38,634 nucleotides of DNA from Chloroflexota bacterium (lineage in GTDB: Bacteria; Chloroflexota; UBA11872), in the NCBI GenBank assembly GCA_028874175.1, contig JAPPLN010000075.1:1-38634 (forward strand), in the 5' to 3' direction. This document shows positions 1 to 9,057 of this stretch, in pieces (position 1 is the first letter of the stretch; the number at the start of each line of letters is the position of its first letter). A program made the translations under genes and the position numbers. The notes under the pieces are model-generated. The model was not told the origin of the DNA, searched no databases, and worked only from the letters and a program-made list of their open reading frames with translations.

Positions 1-191
1 ACTGGGGCTACCACGTGGTGGACGAGGAGTACACCGACATGGTGGCGGCTGGCGTGATCGACCCGGCCAAGGTCACGCGCTCGGCCCTTGAGAACGCCGC
101 CTCGATCGCAGGCATGATTCTCACGACCGAGGCGCTGATCGCCGACGTTCCCGAGAAGGAAGAGGCCCCCGCGCCCGCGATGGACTACTAA
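1..191 (+). CDS. groEL: Chaperonin GroEL, C-terminal end (partial)
   Basis: The reading frame is open from the left edge and ends with TAA at 189-191, giving about 62 residues. They match the C-terminus of the 60-kDa chaperonin: a [17 protein letters not shown] stretch followed by [18 protein letters not shown], which lies in the equatorial domain. GroEL forms the cytoplasmic double-ring folding chamber with GroES. The tail is short ([10 protein letters not shown]) and lacks the long GGM repeat of proteobacterial GroEL, as in some other phyla. The ATP-binding part lies outside the window. A strong terminator follows directly, so this is the last gene of its transcript. Confidence 0.95.
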   Translation, partial: WGYHVVDEEYTDMVAAGVIDPAKVTRSALENAASIAGMILTTEALIADVPEKEEAPAPAMDY

Positions 192-211
192 GTCCACACT
201 TCGGATCGCTC

Positions 212-246
212 AACCGCCCCGCCGGCGCAGGCCGGCGGGGCGGTTT
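212..246 (+). terminator. Rho-independent terminator after groEL
   Basis: A perfect 15-bp stem (AACCGCCCCGCCGGC at 212-226, complement at 231-245) closes a 4-base GCAG loop and runs into a short T tract. It starts 20 bases after the groEL stop codon. Confidence 0.85.
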
Positions 247-430
247 GCGTGTCGAACAAGATCCACATCAAAGCTTGCCGGGACCGTCGAATGCGCCAAG
301 TGTCCGTCCAGGCCCTAACCGGCGTCCGGCCGATCCGGTCACCCCGCAGTCCTGGGGGATCGGCACTCCGCGTGCACGTAGGCAAAGCAAGCGGCGTCAC
401 CTCTGCACGTACGGCCGAAGCCCTAGAGAT

Positions 431-467
431 TTGACTTCACTAAAAACAATTATTTAGATACCATAAA
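431..467 (+). promoter_or_regulatory. Possible promoter/operator of the troABCD operon
   Basis: TTGACT at 431-436 and TTAGAT at 454-459 are 17 bases apart, a sigma-70-like arrangement with a weak -10. A small inverted repeat, TTTA (453-456) and TAAA (464-467), overlaps the -10 and could be a metal-regulator site. The A+T-rich patch stands out in this GC-rich DNA. The call rests on spacing and composition only. Confidence 0.4.
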
Positions 468-469
468 CA

Positions 470-505
470 GGCCGGCAGGCCGCATGAGGTGCGGGCCTGC
501 CGGCC
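470..505 (+). promoter_or_regulatory. GC-rich hairpin in the troA leader
   Basis: GGCCGGCAGGCC (470-481) is the exact reverse complement of GGCCTGCCGGCC (494-505), and a further GC/GC pair is possible with one bulged base. There is no T tract after it, so a standard intrinsic terminator is unlikely; TTGACA follows at 507-512. It lies between the candidate promoter and the troA start, where it could act as a leader structure or protect the mRNA end. Confidence 0.5.
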
Positions 506-538
506 CTTGACACCAGTGTTGGAATGAAAGGTAGAGCG

Positions 539-1525
539 ATGCGCACGCTGCGGGTGCTCGCCGTCGCCGCGGTAGTGGCCCTCAGCGCCGCCGTCGTGGT
601 GGCGTGCGGCGCCATGTCGAGCCAAACGGAAACTAAAACGATGACGCTCGCTTTGGCGCCGGTTGCGCGCGAAAACGGACGACCGCTCCAGGTCGTCGCG
701 ACGACCGGACAGATAGCAGATGCCGTCCGTCGGGTAGGTGGGGACCGGGTTGAAACCCACGGTCTGATGGGGCCCGGCGTGGATCCGCATCTCTACCGCG
801 CCAGCGAGAGCGACGTTACGCGGCTCGAAGCAGCGGACGCCGTGTTCTGGAACGGCTTGCACCTGGAGGCCGGCATTTCCGGCGTTCTCGAACGTATCGC
901 CGAGCTTGGGGTGCATTCAATACGGGTGACCGACGATATCGACCGTCAACACCTGCTGGCGCCGCCGGAATTCGACGGAGCCTATGACCCGCACGTCTGG
1001 TTTGACCTGGACCTTTGGTCCGTTGCCGTCGCGACCATTCGCGACGCCCTCATCGCAATGGACCCTGAAGGTGCAGAGGTCTATCGGGCCAACGCCGCCG
1101 CCTTCATCGCCGAAGTCAAGGAACTCGACTCTTATGTCGAGTCACGGGCGCTGGAGATTGACGAACGTGTACGAGTGTTGGTCACCGCGCACGACGCCTT
1201 CAACTACTTCGCCCACCGCTACGGCATGGAAGTGCGCGGCTTGCAGGGCATCAGTACCGAGAGCGAGGCTAGCACTGCTGATGTGCAAAAGCTCGCCCAG
1301 TTCATTAGCGAGCGTGGAATCCCCGCGGTCTTCATCGAGTCGTCAGTCCCCGATCAAGGCGTCCAGGCAGTAATCGAAGCTGCGGCCGCTCGCGGGCACA
1401 CGGTAACCATCGGAGGCGAGATCTTTTCCGACGCGATGGGTGCGGAAGGCACTGAGGAAGGCACCTACCTCGGCATGATTCGCCACAACATCGACACCAT
1501 CGTCGAGGCGCTGCGAAGGACCTGA
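539..1525 (+). CDS. troA: Mn/Zn ABC transporter substrate-binding lipoprotein, TroA-like
   Basis: A 328-residue cluster A-I metal-binding protein that would deliver Mn(II) or Zn(II) to the TroBCD transporter outside the membrane. It has an N-terminal hydrophobic signal with lipobox VVAC (lipidated Cys23). The expected ligands are visible: His84 (DPHLY), His152 (DPHVW), His218 (TAHDAFNYF) and Asp298 (IFSDAMG), matching the three-His/one-Asp set of Treponema TroA. The stretch [12 protein letters not shown] and the C-terminal NIDTIVEAL also look TroA-like. I chose the ATG at 539 because AAAGG lies at a suitable distance; an in-frame ATG at 524 would add five residues. It is the first gene of an operon, two bases before troB. 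Which metal is used cannot be decided from sequence. Confidence 0.92.
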   Translation: MRTLRVLAVAAVVALSAAVVVACGAMSSQTETKTMTLALAPVARENGRPLQVVATTGQIADAVRRVGGDRVETHGLMGPGVDPHLYRASESDVTRLEAADAVFWNGLHLEAGISGVLERIAELGVHSIRVTDDIDRQHLLAPPEFDGAYDPHVWFDLDLWSVAVATIRDALIAMDPEGAEVYRANAAAFIAEVKELDSYVESRALEIDERVRVLVTAHDAFNYFAHRYGMEVRGLQGISTESEASTADVQKLAQFISERGIPAVFIESSVPDQGVQAVIEAAAARGHTVTIGGEIFSDAMGAEGTEEGTYLGMIRHNIDTIVEALRRT

Positions 1526-1527
1526 AT

Positions 1528-2307
1528 ATGCGCCTTCGCACCAGCAACGTCCTGGCCGTCCAGGCCACCGACCTCACGTTGGCCTACCAGCAGCGCCCGG
1601 TCCTGTGGGACGTCGACCTAGACGTTCCGCAGGGTGTGCTGATGGCCATCGTAGGCCCCAACGGCGCAGGCAAGACCACCCTTCTGCGAACCGTGCTCGG
1701 CCTGCTCCGGCCGGCCGCCGGCGAAGTGCGCGTGTTCGGCCGCCCCTACGCCGAACAGCGCCGGCTGGTGGCCTATGTGCCGCAACGCGGCAGCGTGGAC
1801 TGGGACTTTCCGACGACCGCGCTGGACATTGTGACGATGGGCACCTACAGCGGCCTGGGCTGGGTCCGGCGTCCTGGCGCCTCCGAGCGCTCCCGCGCGA
1901 CCGCCGCCCTGGCCCAGGTCGGCATGCAGGCCTACGCCGACCGCCAGATTAGCCAGCTCTCGGGCGGGCAGCAGCAGCGCGTGTTCCTGGCCAGGGCGCT
2001 CGTGCAGGACGCCCAGGTTTACCTGATGGACGAGCCCTTCCAGGGCGTCGACGCCACCACGGAACGCGCCATCGTCAACCTGCTCCGGGCCCTCCGCGCC
2101 GACGGCAAGACGGTCGTGGCCGTGCATCACGATCTGCAAACCGTCGCGGAGTATTTCGACCAGGTCACGTTGCTGAACGTGCGCCGGATTGCTGCCGGAC
2201 CGGTCGGCAAAGTGTTCACCGACGAGAACCTGCGCCTGACATACGGCGGACGCGTGGCTGGAATCGGTGGACCTACCAACGGAACCGAACACGAGGCGCA
2301 CCTGTGA
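1528..2307 (+). CDS. troB: Mn/Zn ABC transporter ATP-binding protein, TroB-like
   Basis: A 259-residue ABC ATPase that would power metal import through the TroC/TroD membrane subunits from the cytoplasmic face. Visible motifs are Walker [10 protein letters not shown] (residues 43-51), the Q-loop region [15 protein letters not shown] that is typical of Mn/Zn importers, the signature LSGGQQQR (144-151), Walker B VYLMDEP with catalytic Glu169, and the switch His in VAVHHDL. The ATG lies two bases after the troA stop, preceded by AAGGA, so the two are probably translated from one message. Length is normal for the family. Confidence 0.95.
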   Translation: MRLRTSNVLAVQATDLTLAYQQRPVLWDVDLDVPQGVLMAIVGPNGAGKTTLLRTVLGLLRPAAGEVRVFGRPYAEQRRLVAYVPQRGSVDWDFPTTALDIVTMGTYSGLGWVRRPGASERSRATAALAQVGMQAYADRQISQLSGGQQQRVFLARALVQDAQVYLMDEPFQGVDATTERAIVNLLRALRADGKTVVAVHHDLQTVAEYFDQVTLLNVRRIAAGPVGKVFTDENLRLTYGGRVAGIGGPTNGTEHEAHL

Positions 2308-2343
2308 GCGGCGCTCCCCGACGCGGATAGGGACGCGACCTCG

Positions 2344-3473
2344 GTGGACGTCCTCAGCGATCTGTTCCTCGACTACACGCTGCGAACTGTCGCGCTTGGT
2401 TCCGCCGCCCTCGGAATCGTCAGTGGCGCCCTCGGCGCCTTTGCCGTGCTCCGCCGCCAGGCTTTACTCGGCGACGCCATGTCGCACGCCGCGCTGCCCG
2501 GCGTCGCGCTAGCATTCCTCATCACCGGCAGTCGCGCGCCCCTGGTCCTGATGATCGGCGCGGCCCTCACCGGCTGGCTGGCGGCGGTGGCCATCGTGTA
2601 CATCGTCCGCGCTTCCCGTACTAACACCGACACCGCCATGGCGCTGATGCTCAGCGTCTTCTTCGGCGCCGGGCTGGTCGTGCTCACTTTTATCCAGCGT
2701 CAGCCGGCTGCGGGCAAGGCGGGCCTCGACAAGTTCCTCTTCGGTCAGGCGGCCGCCATGCTCGAAAGCGACGTCATCACCATGGCATCGGTGGGCGCCG
2801 TCGGACTGCTCGGAGTGCTGGTGCTCTGGAAAGAGTTCAAGCTGCTGAGTTTCGATCCGGACTTCGCCGCCACGCTTGGTATGCCCACCCGGCGCCTGGA
2901 CATGCTCCTCACCAGCCTCCTCGTCATCGCCATCGTGGTCGGTCTCAAGACGGTCGGCGTGGTCCTGATGAGCGCGATGGTCGTGGCCCCCGGTGCCGCC
3001 GCCCGCCAGTGGACCAACCGCCTCGGGGTCATGGTCACGCTCTCCGCGCTGTTCGGCGCTGCGGCCGGCGTGCTGGGGGCGCTGCTAAGCACCACGGCCC
3101 AGACCTCTACGGGTCCCACCATCGTGCTGGTCGCCACTGGTCTGGTTGTCGTATCCCTCCTGTTTGCGCCGACACGCGGCTTGGTGTGGACCCGCATGCA
3201 TGCCTGGCGCAGCCAGCGAATCCTGGCGCTCGAGGCGGTGATGTCCGACTTGGCGGCGCTCGCGGCGCAACACAGCTCGGACGCCACCCGTCCGCACGAC
3301 GTCGCCGCCCTGCACGCGGTCCGCGGTCGCGCCCTCGTAGATCGCGCCCTCAGCGAGCTCGCCGCCGATGGCCTGGCCCAGCGACACGATGGTGGCGGCT
3401 GGTCGCTGACGCCCCGCGGCCTGGCGGAAGCCGACCGGTTGGCCCGCTTGCGGCGTGCACCGTCCGACTTTCT

Positions 3474-3477
<4 letters not shown>
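2344..3477 (+). CDS. troC: Mn/Zn ABC transporter permease with winged-helix-like C-terminal tail, TroC-like
   Basis: A 377-residue membrane permease of the ABC-3 (ZnuB/MntB/TroC) family. The first 275 or so residues form many hydrophobic helices and include the family's RRQALLGDAMSHAALPG segment that contacts the ATPase. The last 90 residues, after FAPTRGLVWTRMH, are soluble and resemble a winged-helix module: LVDRALSELAADGLAQ followed by GGWSLTPRGLAEADRL, like the wing end of DtxR-type regulators. Ordinary family members of about 280 residues lack this part. The start is GTG at 2344, 36 bases after troB. The gene overlaps troD by ATGA. The tail may sense metal or be an oligomerisation remnant; its role is inferred. 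Confidence 0.9.
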
Positions 3478-4583
<1,106 letters not shown>

Positions 4584-4610
4584 ACAACTGCGCCGGCTGG
4601 TCCGCCTGAG

Positions 4611-5279
4611 CTAAATGTGGCGAATGAAGACGCTGTCGCTAACTGTCTGGCTGAGTGCCACCTCGTCCGCCCCGATCCGCACTACCATTGGCCCGTCGAA
4701 GGGCAGCCGGCGGACCACGCTGGCCTGCGTGCCCGGCACAAGCTGGATCTCCGTCAGGTATTCCAGCACCGCCCGGTCGCGGTCCCGCACCCGGGCCACC
4801 ACGAACGCCGTGCCATCGGCAACCCCCGTCAACTGGCGGGCGTCGTCGGCCTGTAGCGCGTCCAGCGCCTCATTGGGAATCGAGTCCCCGTGCGGATCGG
4901 TCGTCGGGTCGGAGACCTTGGCCGCGATCCGTCGCTCCATTTCCTCGGAAATCACGTGCTCCAGCCGGTCGGCCTCCTCGTGCACGTCGTTCCAGTCGTA
5001 GTCCAGGAACTCGACCAGGAACCGTTCGATCAGCCGGTGATGTCGAACCATCTCCAGCGCGTGGCGTTCGCCTTCGCCGGTCAGTCGCGCCCCCTGGTAG
5101 CGCCGGTAATCCACTAGCCCCTTCTGATGCAGCCGTTGCAGCGCGACCGTTACCGCCCCCTGGGTGAGTTCCAGTTGTCCCGCCAATTCGCCCGTTCCCA
5201 CGCGCCGCTCACGCCCGCCGGCGTCGTACATCGCGCGCAGGTAGTCCTGGTCGCTGGCCGAAATCCGCGGCTCTGACAT
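4611..5279 (-). CDS. mntR: DtxR/MntR-family metal-dependent transcriptional regulator
   Basis: A 222-residue repressor with three parts: N-terminal winged helix (QGAVTVALQRLHQKGLV and YQGARLTGEGE), metal-binding/dimerisation domain (HHRLIERFLVEFL, then VHEEADRLEHVIS) and a C-terminal FeoA/SH3-like domain. Compared with DtxR, ligand positions Met10 and Cys102 are Asp12 and Asp104 here, while His81, Glu85, His100, Glu107 and His108 are kept. Acidic residues at these two positions are the pattern of Mn-sensing MntR rather than Fe-sensing DtxR/IdeR. It is convergent with troABCD and divergent from the thioredoxin-like gene, so Mn/Zn uptake control is the natural role. Treponema TroR is the nearest named analogue. 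The metal assignment is inference. Confidence 0.9.
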   Translation of the reverse strand: MSEPRISASDQDYLRAMYDAGGRERRVGTGELAGQLELTQGAVTVALQRLHQKGLVDYRRYQGARLTGEGERHALEMVRHHRLIERFLVEFLDYDWNDVHEEADRLEHVISEEMERRIAAKVSDPTTDPHGDSIPNEALDALQADDARQLTGVADGTAFVVARVRDRDRAVLEYLTEIQLVPGTQASVVRRLPFDGPMVVRIGADEVALSQTVSDSVFIRHI

Positions 5280-5288
5280 CGTGACTTG

Positions 5289-5345
5289 AATATAGCGAGG
5301 GCACGCAACCTAACAGGTTGGCGGAAGCCCTTGACTGGCTAGACT
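5289..5345. promoter_or_regulatory. Divergent promoter region with 15-bp palindrome between mntR and the thioredoxin-like gene
   Basis: CAACCT (5306-5311) and AGGTTG (5315-5320) form a perfect inverted repeat around AAC. On the minus strand TATATT (5294 to 5289) sits nine bases before the mntR ATG. On the plus strand TAGACT (5340-5345) sits six bases before the GTG at 5352, with TTGGCG (5318-5323) as a possible -35. Both transcripts could therefore be leaderless or nearly so, and the palindrome overlaps both -35 regions. An operator for the adjacent DtxR-family regulator is a reasonable guess. Confidence 0.45.
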
Positions 5346-5351
5346 GCCAAT

Positions 5352-6326
5352 GTGGACAGCCCCGATCCAGCCCGTCAGCCTCAGGCGCACCGCGCCCCCT
5401 CGATTTCCCGACGAACGCTACTGGGCGCTTTGGCCGTAGGTGCGCCGGCGCTCGCCGGTCTGTTGCCGGCCTGCGGCGAGCCGCCAGTCAATCCCCGGAT
5501 CAGCGTCCTCCTGGCCCTCAACGAAATCCTGCCCGGCCCCCACCGCTTTCCCTTCGTGTTGGTGGACGGCGAAAGCGGCGCGGTCTCCGGTGCGCGTATC
5601 CAGGTTCGTTTCGTACGCCTGATCGGCGAACGCGATGAGTTCCGCTTCGAAGCTCCCGCCCAGGAATACATTGCCGGCGCCAGCTACAACCACATTCACG
5701 AGGACGGCAAAGTCCACGTGCATGACCTGTCGCGCTCGTACTACCTCGTATCCGACGCCGAGTTTGAGGAAGGCCTGTGGCGGGCTGACCTGGAAGTGCA
5801 ACCAACGGATGGTTCGGACTATGCCGCCTCAACCGCATTCCAGGTCGGACACCGCACCACCACCCCCAGGATTGGAGACCCGGCGCCCGCCTCCGCCCAT
5901 CCCACGGTCCACGACGTCGCGGCCCTCGACCTCCTGTCGACCTCCGACCCACCCCTCCCGGCCCTTTACCAGCATTCGATCGGCGAGGCCCTGTCCCGGG
6001 CCGAGCCGTTCGTCGTAGCTTTCAGCACCCCGGGCTACTGCACCTCGGCAATGTGCGGGCCGGTCACGGCGGTCGTCGGCAGCCTGGCTCAGCGATTTGG
6101 AGATCGGCTGCGATTCATCCACCTCGAGCCGTTCGATCTCAACGTTGCCCGCGCCGAGGGCCGCCTCGTGTGGGCAGACGTGGCACGCGAGTGGAACCTC
6201 GAAACCGAACCCTGGGTCTTCGTAATCGACACGACCGGCCGCGTGGCAGCCCGCTTCGAGGGCTTGGTCGGCGCCGCCGAACTCGAACCCGCCATCGCCG
6301 CCGTGGCTGGGCCGCCGCTGCGCTGA
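5352..6326 (+). CDS. Tat-exported lipoprotein with His-rich N-terminal part and thioredoxin-like C-terminal domain
   Basis: A 324-residue protein. Residues 18-25 (SISRRTLLG) form a twin-arginine signal and LLPAC (Cys41) a lipobox, so it should be a lipoprotein exported already folded. The middle part has a His cluster NHIHEDGKVHVHD (His114, 116, 122, 124) that could bind a metal. Residues 175-324 look thioredoxin-like: IGDPAPA, then FSTPGYCTSAMCGP with Cys230 and Cys235 separated by four residues, and EPWVFVIDTTGRVAARFEG near the end. CX4C differs from the CXXC of thioredoxin and the CXXXC of Sco proteins. The neighbours suggest delivery of copper or thiol redox work on copper proteins. The start is GTG; the gene overlaps the next one by one base. 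Confidence 0.7.
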   Translation: MDSPDPARQPQAHRAPSISRRTLLGALAVGAPALAGLLPACGEPPVNPRISVLLALNEILPGPHRFPFVLVDGESGAVSGARIQVRFVRLIGERDEFRFEAPAQEYIAGASYNHIHEDGKVHVHDLSRSYYLVSDAEFEEGLWRADLEVQPTDGSDYAASTAFQVGHRTTTPRIGDPAPASAHPTVHDVAALDLLSTSDPPLPALYQHSIGEALSRAEPFVVAFSTPGYCTSAMCGPVTAVVGSLAQRFGDRLRFIHLEPFDLNVARAEGRLVWADVAREWNLETEPWVFVIDTTGRVAARFEGLVGAAELEPAIAAVAGPPLR

Positions 6327-6808
6327 TGCGGCGACTCACGCCCCTGATGGCGGCGCTGATCCTGCTGTGGGCGGCAACCGGCGTTCCCGCCCTGGCCCAC
6401 GGCGGCGACCTCGTCTACACCGGCGCCGCGGGTCCGTACCAGGTTCGCGCCTTCGCCAACTGGGCCGAGGGCTGGCTCGACTACTCCGTCGATCTCCGCA
6501 ACGTCTCCACCGGCGCGCGCATTCCCGGCGCGGAGGTCCACGTCACGGTCTTCGAAAACGGCATCAACATCGCCCAATACACCGCCTTCGAGTCGGGCGC
6601 CGTCTACGAGTTCGTCGAGCAAAGCCCAGAGGAAGTCCACTGGAACCTCGTGCTGGACATCTCCAGCCCCCTCGGCCCCGCCAAGCTCACCCACGCCCTG
6701 GACCTGGCCCCCACCAACTGGGTCGTGCCCAGCGTCCTGGTCATCGGCGGCTTCTTCGCGGCCGTCGCCGCCCACACCTGGTCCGCCCGCCGCCGCGCCC
6801 GCGCCTAG
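6326..6808 (+). CDS. Secreted membrane-anchored protein of unknown function in the copper locus
   Basis: A 160-residue protein whose ATG overlaps the preceding stop (TGATG), indicating coupled translation. It has a signal peptide (residues 1-24, ending ALA|HGG), a beta-rich soluble part of about 105 residues (ending around NLVLDISSPLGPAKLTHALD), and a single C-terminal membrane helix (WVVPSVLVIGGFFAAVAA) followed by an arginine-rich end that would stay inside. The layout resembles FixH/YtkA-like small copper-associated proteins, but I see no decisive motif. Its 3' end overlaps the convergent copC-copD fusion gene by four bases. The role is inferred from context only. Confidence 0.7.
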   Translation: MRRLTPLMAALILLWAATGVPALAHGGDLVYTGAAGPYQVRAFANWAEGWLDYSVDLRNVSTGARIPGAEVHVTVFENGINIAQYTAFESGAVYEFVEQSPEEVHWNLVLDISSPLGPAKLTHALDLAPTNWVVPSVLVIGGFFAAVAAHTWSARRRARA

Positions 6809-9057
6809 CTCCGCGCCGCCGCCGGCAGGGTCTGGATGAAGTTGATGATGTGCCACGTATCCAGCTCGCCGTAGCGATCGCCGAACGCCGGCATCCCCGT
6901 GCCCTCGACCCCGTTGAACACGAATTCGAACAGCGAATCGTCCGGATGCAGCGGCACGTGGATCACCAGGTCCAGCGGCGGCGGATCCAGCGTCGCCGCC
7001 AGCGGGCCGTCGCCACGACCCGCCGGCCCGTGACAACTCACGCACTCGGCCTCATAGATTTCGCGACCTGCGCTAACTGAAGCGTCATCCGGCGGAATCG
7101 GATTCACCGCCGACGGCGCGACACCCTGCTGCGGCCCGATGATCAGCAGCCCCGCCCCCAGCAGAATCGCCGCAAACCCGGACCCGGTCCCCGCCTGCCG
7201 CACGCGCGCCGCCCATCCCTGGCGCGCCAGCGTGGCCAGCGCCAGCACGAATCCCATCCCCGCCAGCGCCAGCCCCCAGAACCGCACCGCCACCGTCGCG
7301 TCCACTTCCGCCACGCCAATCGCCGTAGGAGACCCGATGTTGAGCCGCACCGGTACCCGCGCGTCGAATGCCCCCGGCTGCCGCACGATCGCCAGCACCT
7401 GCCACGCCCCCGCCAGCGCGAATGCATCGGTCTTTGCCTCGAACGTCCCTGCCTCAGTCCGCACCGGTCGCTCCACGGTCGTCCCAAGGTCCGTGTCGAG
7501 ATACCTCAGCTGCAACTCGATGTCCGCCTCCGCCGACCGGCCGCCGCTCGACACCACGTCGACGTCCAGCGTGTTCGGGCCCGGCCGCCCCGGCGCCACC
7601 CGCACTCGAACCCTCGTATCGCCACTTGCGCCCACATCTTCCACCGCCAGCGGCACGTCCCCGGTCACCTGCCGCGCCGGCTCCCGCTCCGTCAGAACGC
7701 CCACCACCCCAAGCACCGTCACCGCCAGCACGATCTCGGCCGCCACCAGCCTCCGCAGCGCCTTCGCCGCCCGCGCCCCGGCCATGCCGGCCCCCGCCAG
7801 CCGCGGCCGCGTCCACCCCAGGTTCACTCCGCCCAGCGCCAGCAACGGCGCCACCAGCGCCACCTTGACGACCAGCAGCAGCCCGTACTCCGTGCTCCAC
7901 AGCCGCTCCGGCTCCACCACCTGCAACCACGCGCTATACACGCCCGTCACCACGATCAGCCCAACGGCCACCGTCGCAACGGCGGAAAACCTCGCGGCAA
8001 CTTCAGTCAGATCCGCGGATCCAGCGGTCCTCGTCCCGCGCGCGTGCAGGACCGTCAGTAGCAGAACCGGCAAACCGCCCACCCAGGCACCCACCGCCAC
8101 CAGGTGAATCAGGTCGGCGGCCAGGGCCGGCCCAACGTCGCTCAACGCCGCCGCGTGGCTGCCCAGCGAGATCGTGGCCGCCATCACCACGCCCGCCGCC
8201 GCCACGCCGCCGAACGCAACTGCACCACGCCGCTCGCCCGCCTCCGACGAACTAGCCTGGTCGGCCAGCACCAGCGCCACAGCTAGGGCTGCGGTGCGGA
8301 CAATCCACAAGACTCCCCACTGCCCGGCCCCGAACACCTCGCCGAACCCCGCCAGCAGCGAATCCCCGCCCAGCACCAGGATCTGCGTCCCCAGCAACCC
8401 GATCTGGCCTGCCAGCGACAGCAACCCTCCGCCCAGCAACAGCAGCGCCGTCCGACGCTCAACGACCCGTCGCCGCTCCGGCTGAGATCCGCGTCGCTGC
8501 ACCAGCGCCTGCAGTGGCCCGCCAATCAGCACCGCCACGCCCACGAACAACAGCCAGCGCGAGACCGCCGCCGCCGGACTGGACTCGATTGAGGCGACGG
8601 CTACCGCCACATCCGGCGCCACCGGCTCGCCCACCCCGAAGGCAAACGACCCGCGAATCACGTGCCCGTCCACCACCGACAGCGTCCGCCACACCACCAC
8701 GTAGGTGCCGTCCGCCAGCTCCCCCACCGGCACCAGCATCGCCGTGGGAGTCGTGGGATCGGGTTCTGTCGGACCCGTGGTCACCGGCTGCCCGTTGGCG
8801 TCCAGTACCTCCAGGCTGCTGTAGCCCAGGTCGATGGCCTCGCTGAACTCCGCGTACACCACCGGCGGCGCTGGATCGACAGCCGTGCCCGGACTCGGCG
8901 ACGAGCGCACCAGGTTGGCGTGCGCCCCGGCCGGCGCGGCAACCAGCGCCAAAGCCGTCAGCGCGGCCAGCACCGCCAGGGCCAGCCGCCCCCGTCCGAG
9001 CGCCAGCGCGGGCCGTCGGCCGGCTTCGCTACCCCGCGCCACGCCGACGGAACGCAT
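6805..9057 (-). CDS. CopC-CopD-cytochrome c fusion protein
   Basis: A 750-residue multi-domain membrane protein. Order: signal peptide ending at Ala45; CopC domain (46-142) with His46 at the mature N-terminus and DGH at 130-132, the expected Cu(II) ligands; CopD/YcnJ-like membrane helices (about 165-450); a soluble beta domain (about 460-570); one or two further helices; and a class I cytochrome c (666-750) with CVSCH (Cys672, Cys675, His676) and probable axial Met722 (TGMPAFG). CopC/CopD proteins are linked to copper uptake; the haem domain suggests coupling to electron transfer. I chose the ATG at 9057; TTG at 9072 is also in frame. The start overlaps the upstream gene's 3' end by 29 bases, so the two are likely co-transcribed. 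Confidence 0.88.
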   Translation of the reverse strand: MRSVGVARGSEAGRRPALALGRGRLALAVLAALTALALVAAPAGAHANLVRSSPSPGTAVDPAPPVVYAEFSEAIDLGYSSLEVLDANGQPVTTGPTEPDPTTPTAMLVPVGELADGTYVVVWRTLSVVDGHVIRGSFAFGVGEPVAPDVAVAVASIESSPAAAVSRWLLFVGVAVLIGGPLQALVQRRGSQPERRRVVERRTALLLLGGGLLSLAGQIGLLGTQILVLGGDSLLAGFGEVFGAGQWGVLWIVRTAALAVALVLADQASSSEAGERRGAVAFGGVAAAGVVMAATISLGSHAAALSDVGPALAADLIHLVAVGAWVGGLPVLLLTVLHARGTRTAGSADLTEVAARFSAVATVAVGLIVVTGVYSAWLQVVEPERLWSTEYGLLLVVKVALVAPLLALGGVNLGWTRPRLAGAGMAGARAAKALRRLVAAEIVLAVTVLGVVGVLTEREPARQVTGDVPLAVEDVGASGDTRVRVRVAPGRPGPNTLDVDVVSSGGRSAEADIELQLRYLDTDLGTTVERPVRTEAGTFEAKTDAFALAGAWQVLAIVRQPGAFDARVPVRLNIGSPTAIGVAEVDATVAVRFWGLALAGMGFVLALATLARQGWAARVRQAGTGSGFAAILLGAGLLIIGPQQGVAPSAVNPIPPDDASVSAGREIYEAECVSCHGPAGRGDGPLAATLDPPPLDLVIHVPLHPDDSLFEFVFNGVEGTGMPAFGDRYGELDTWHIINFIQTLPAAARS

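Larger units (their letters stand above)
192..538. other. Intergenic region between groEL and troA
   Basis: About 350 bases without a convincing gene. It holds the groEL terminator (212-246), a possible promoter (431-459) in an A+T-rich stretch unlike its surroundings, and a long GC-rich hairpin (470-505). Short reading frames at 245-457 look like chance: they have no family resemblance and no ribosome binding site. Confidence 0.6.

Noticed and set aside
507..536. Promoter with perfect TTGACA (507-512) directly before troA
   Set aside because: No acceptable -10 lies 16-18 bases downstream, and transcription would begin at or after the chosen start codon.
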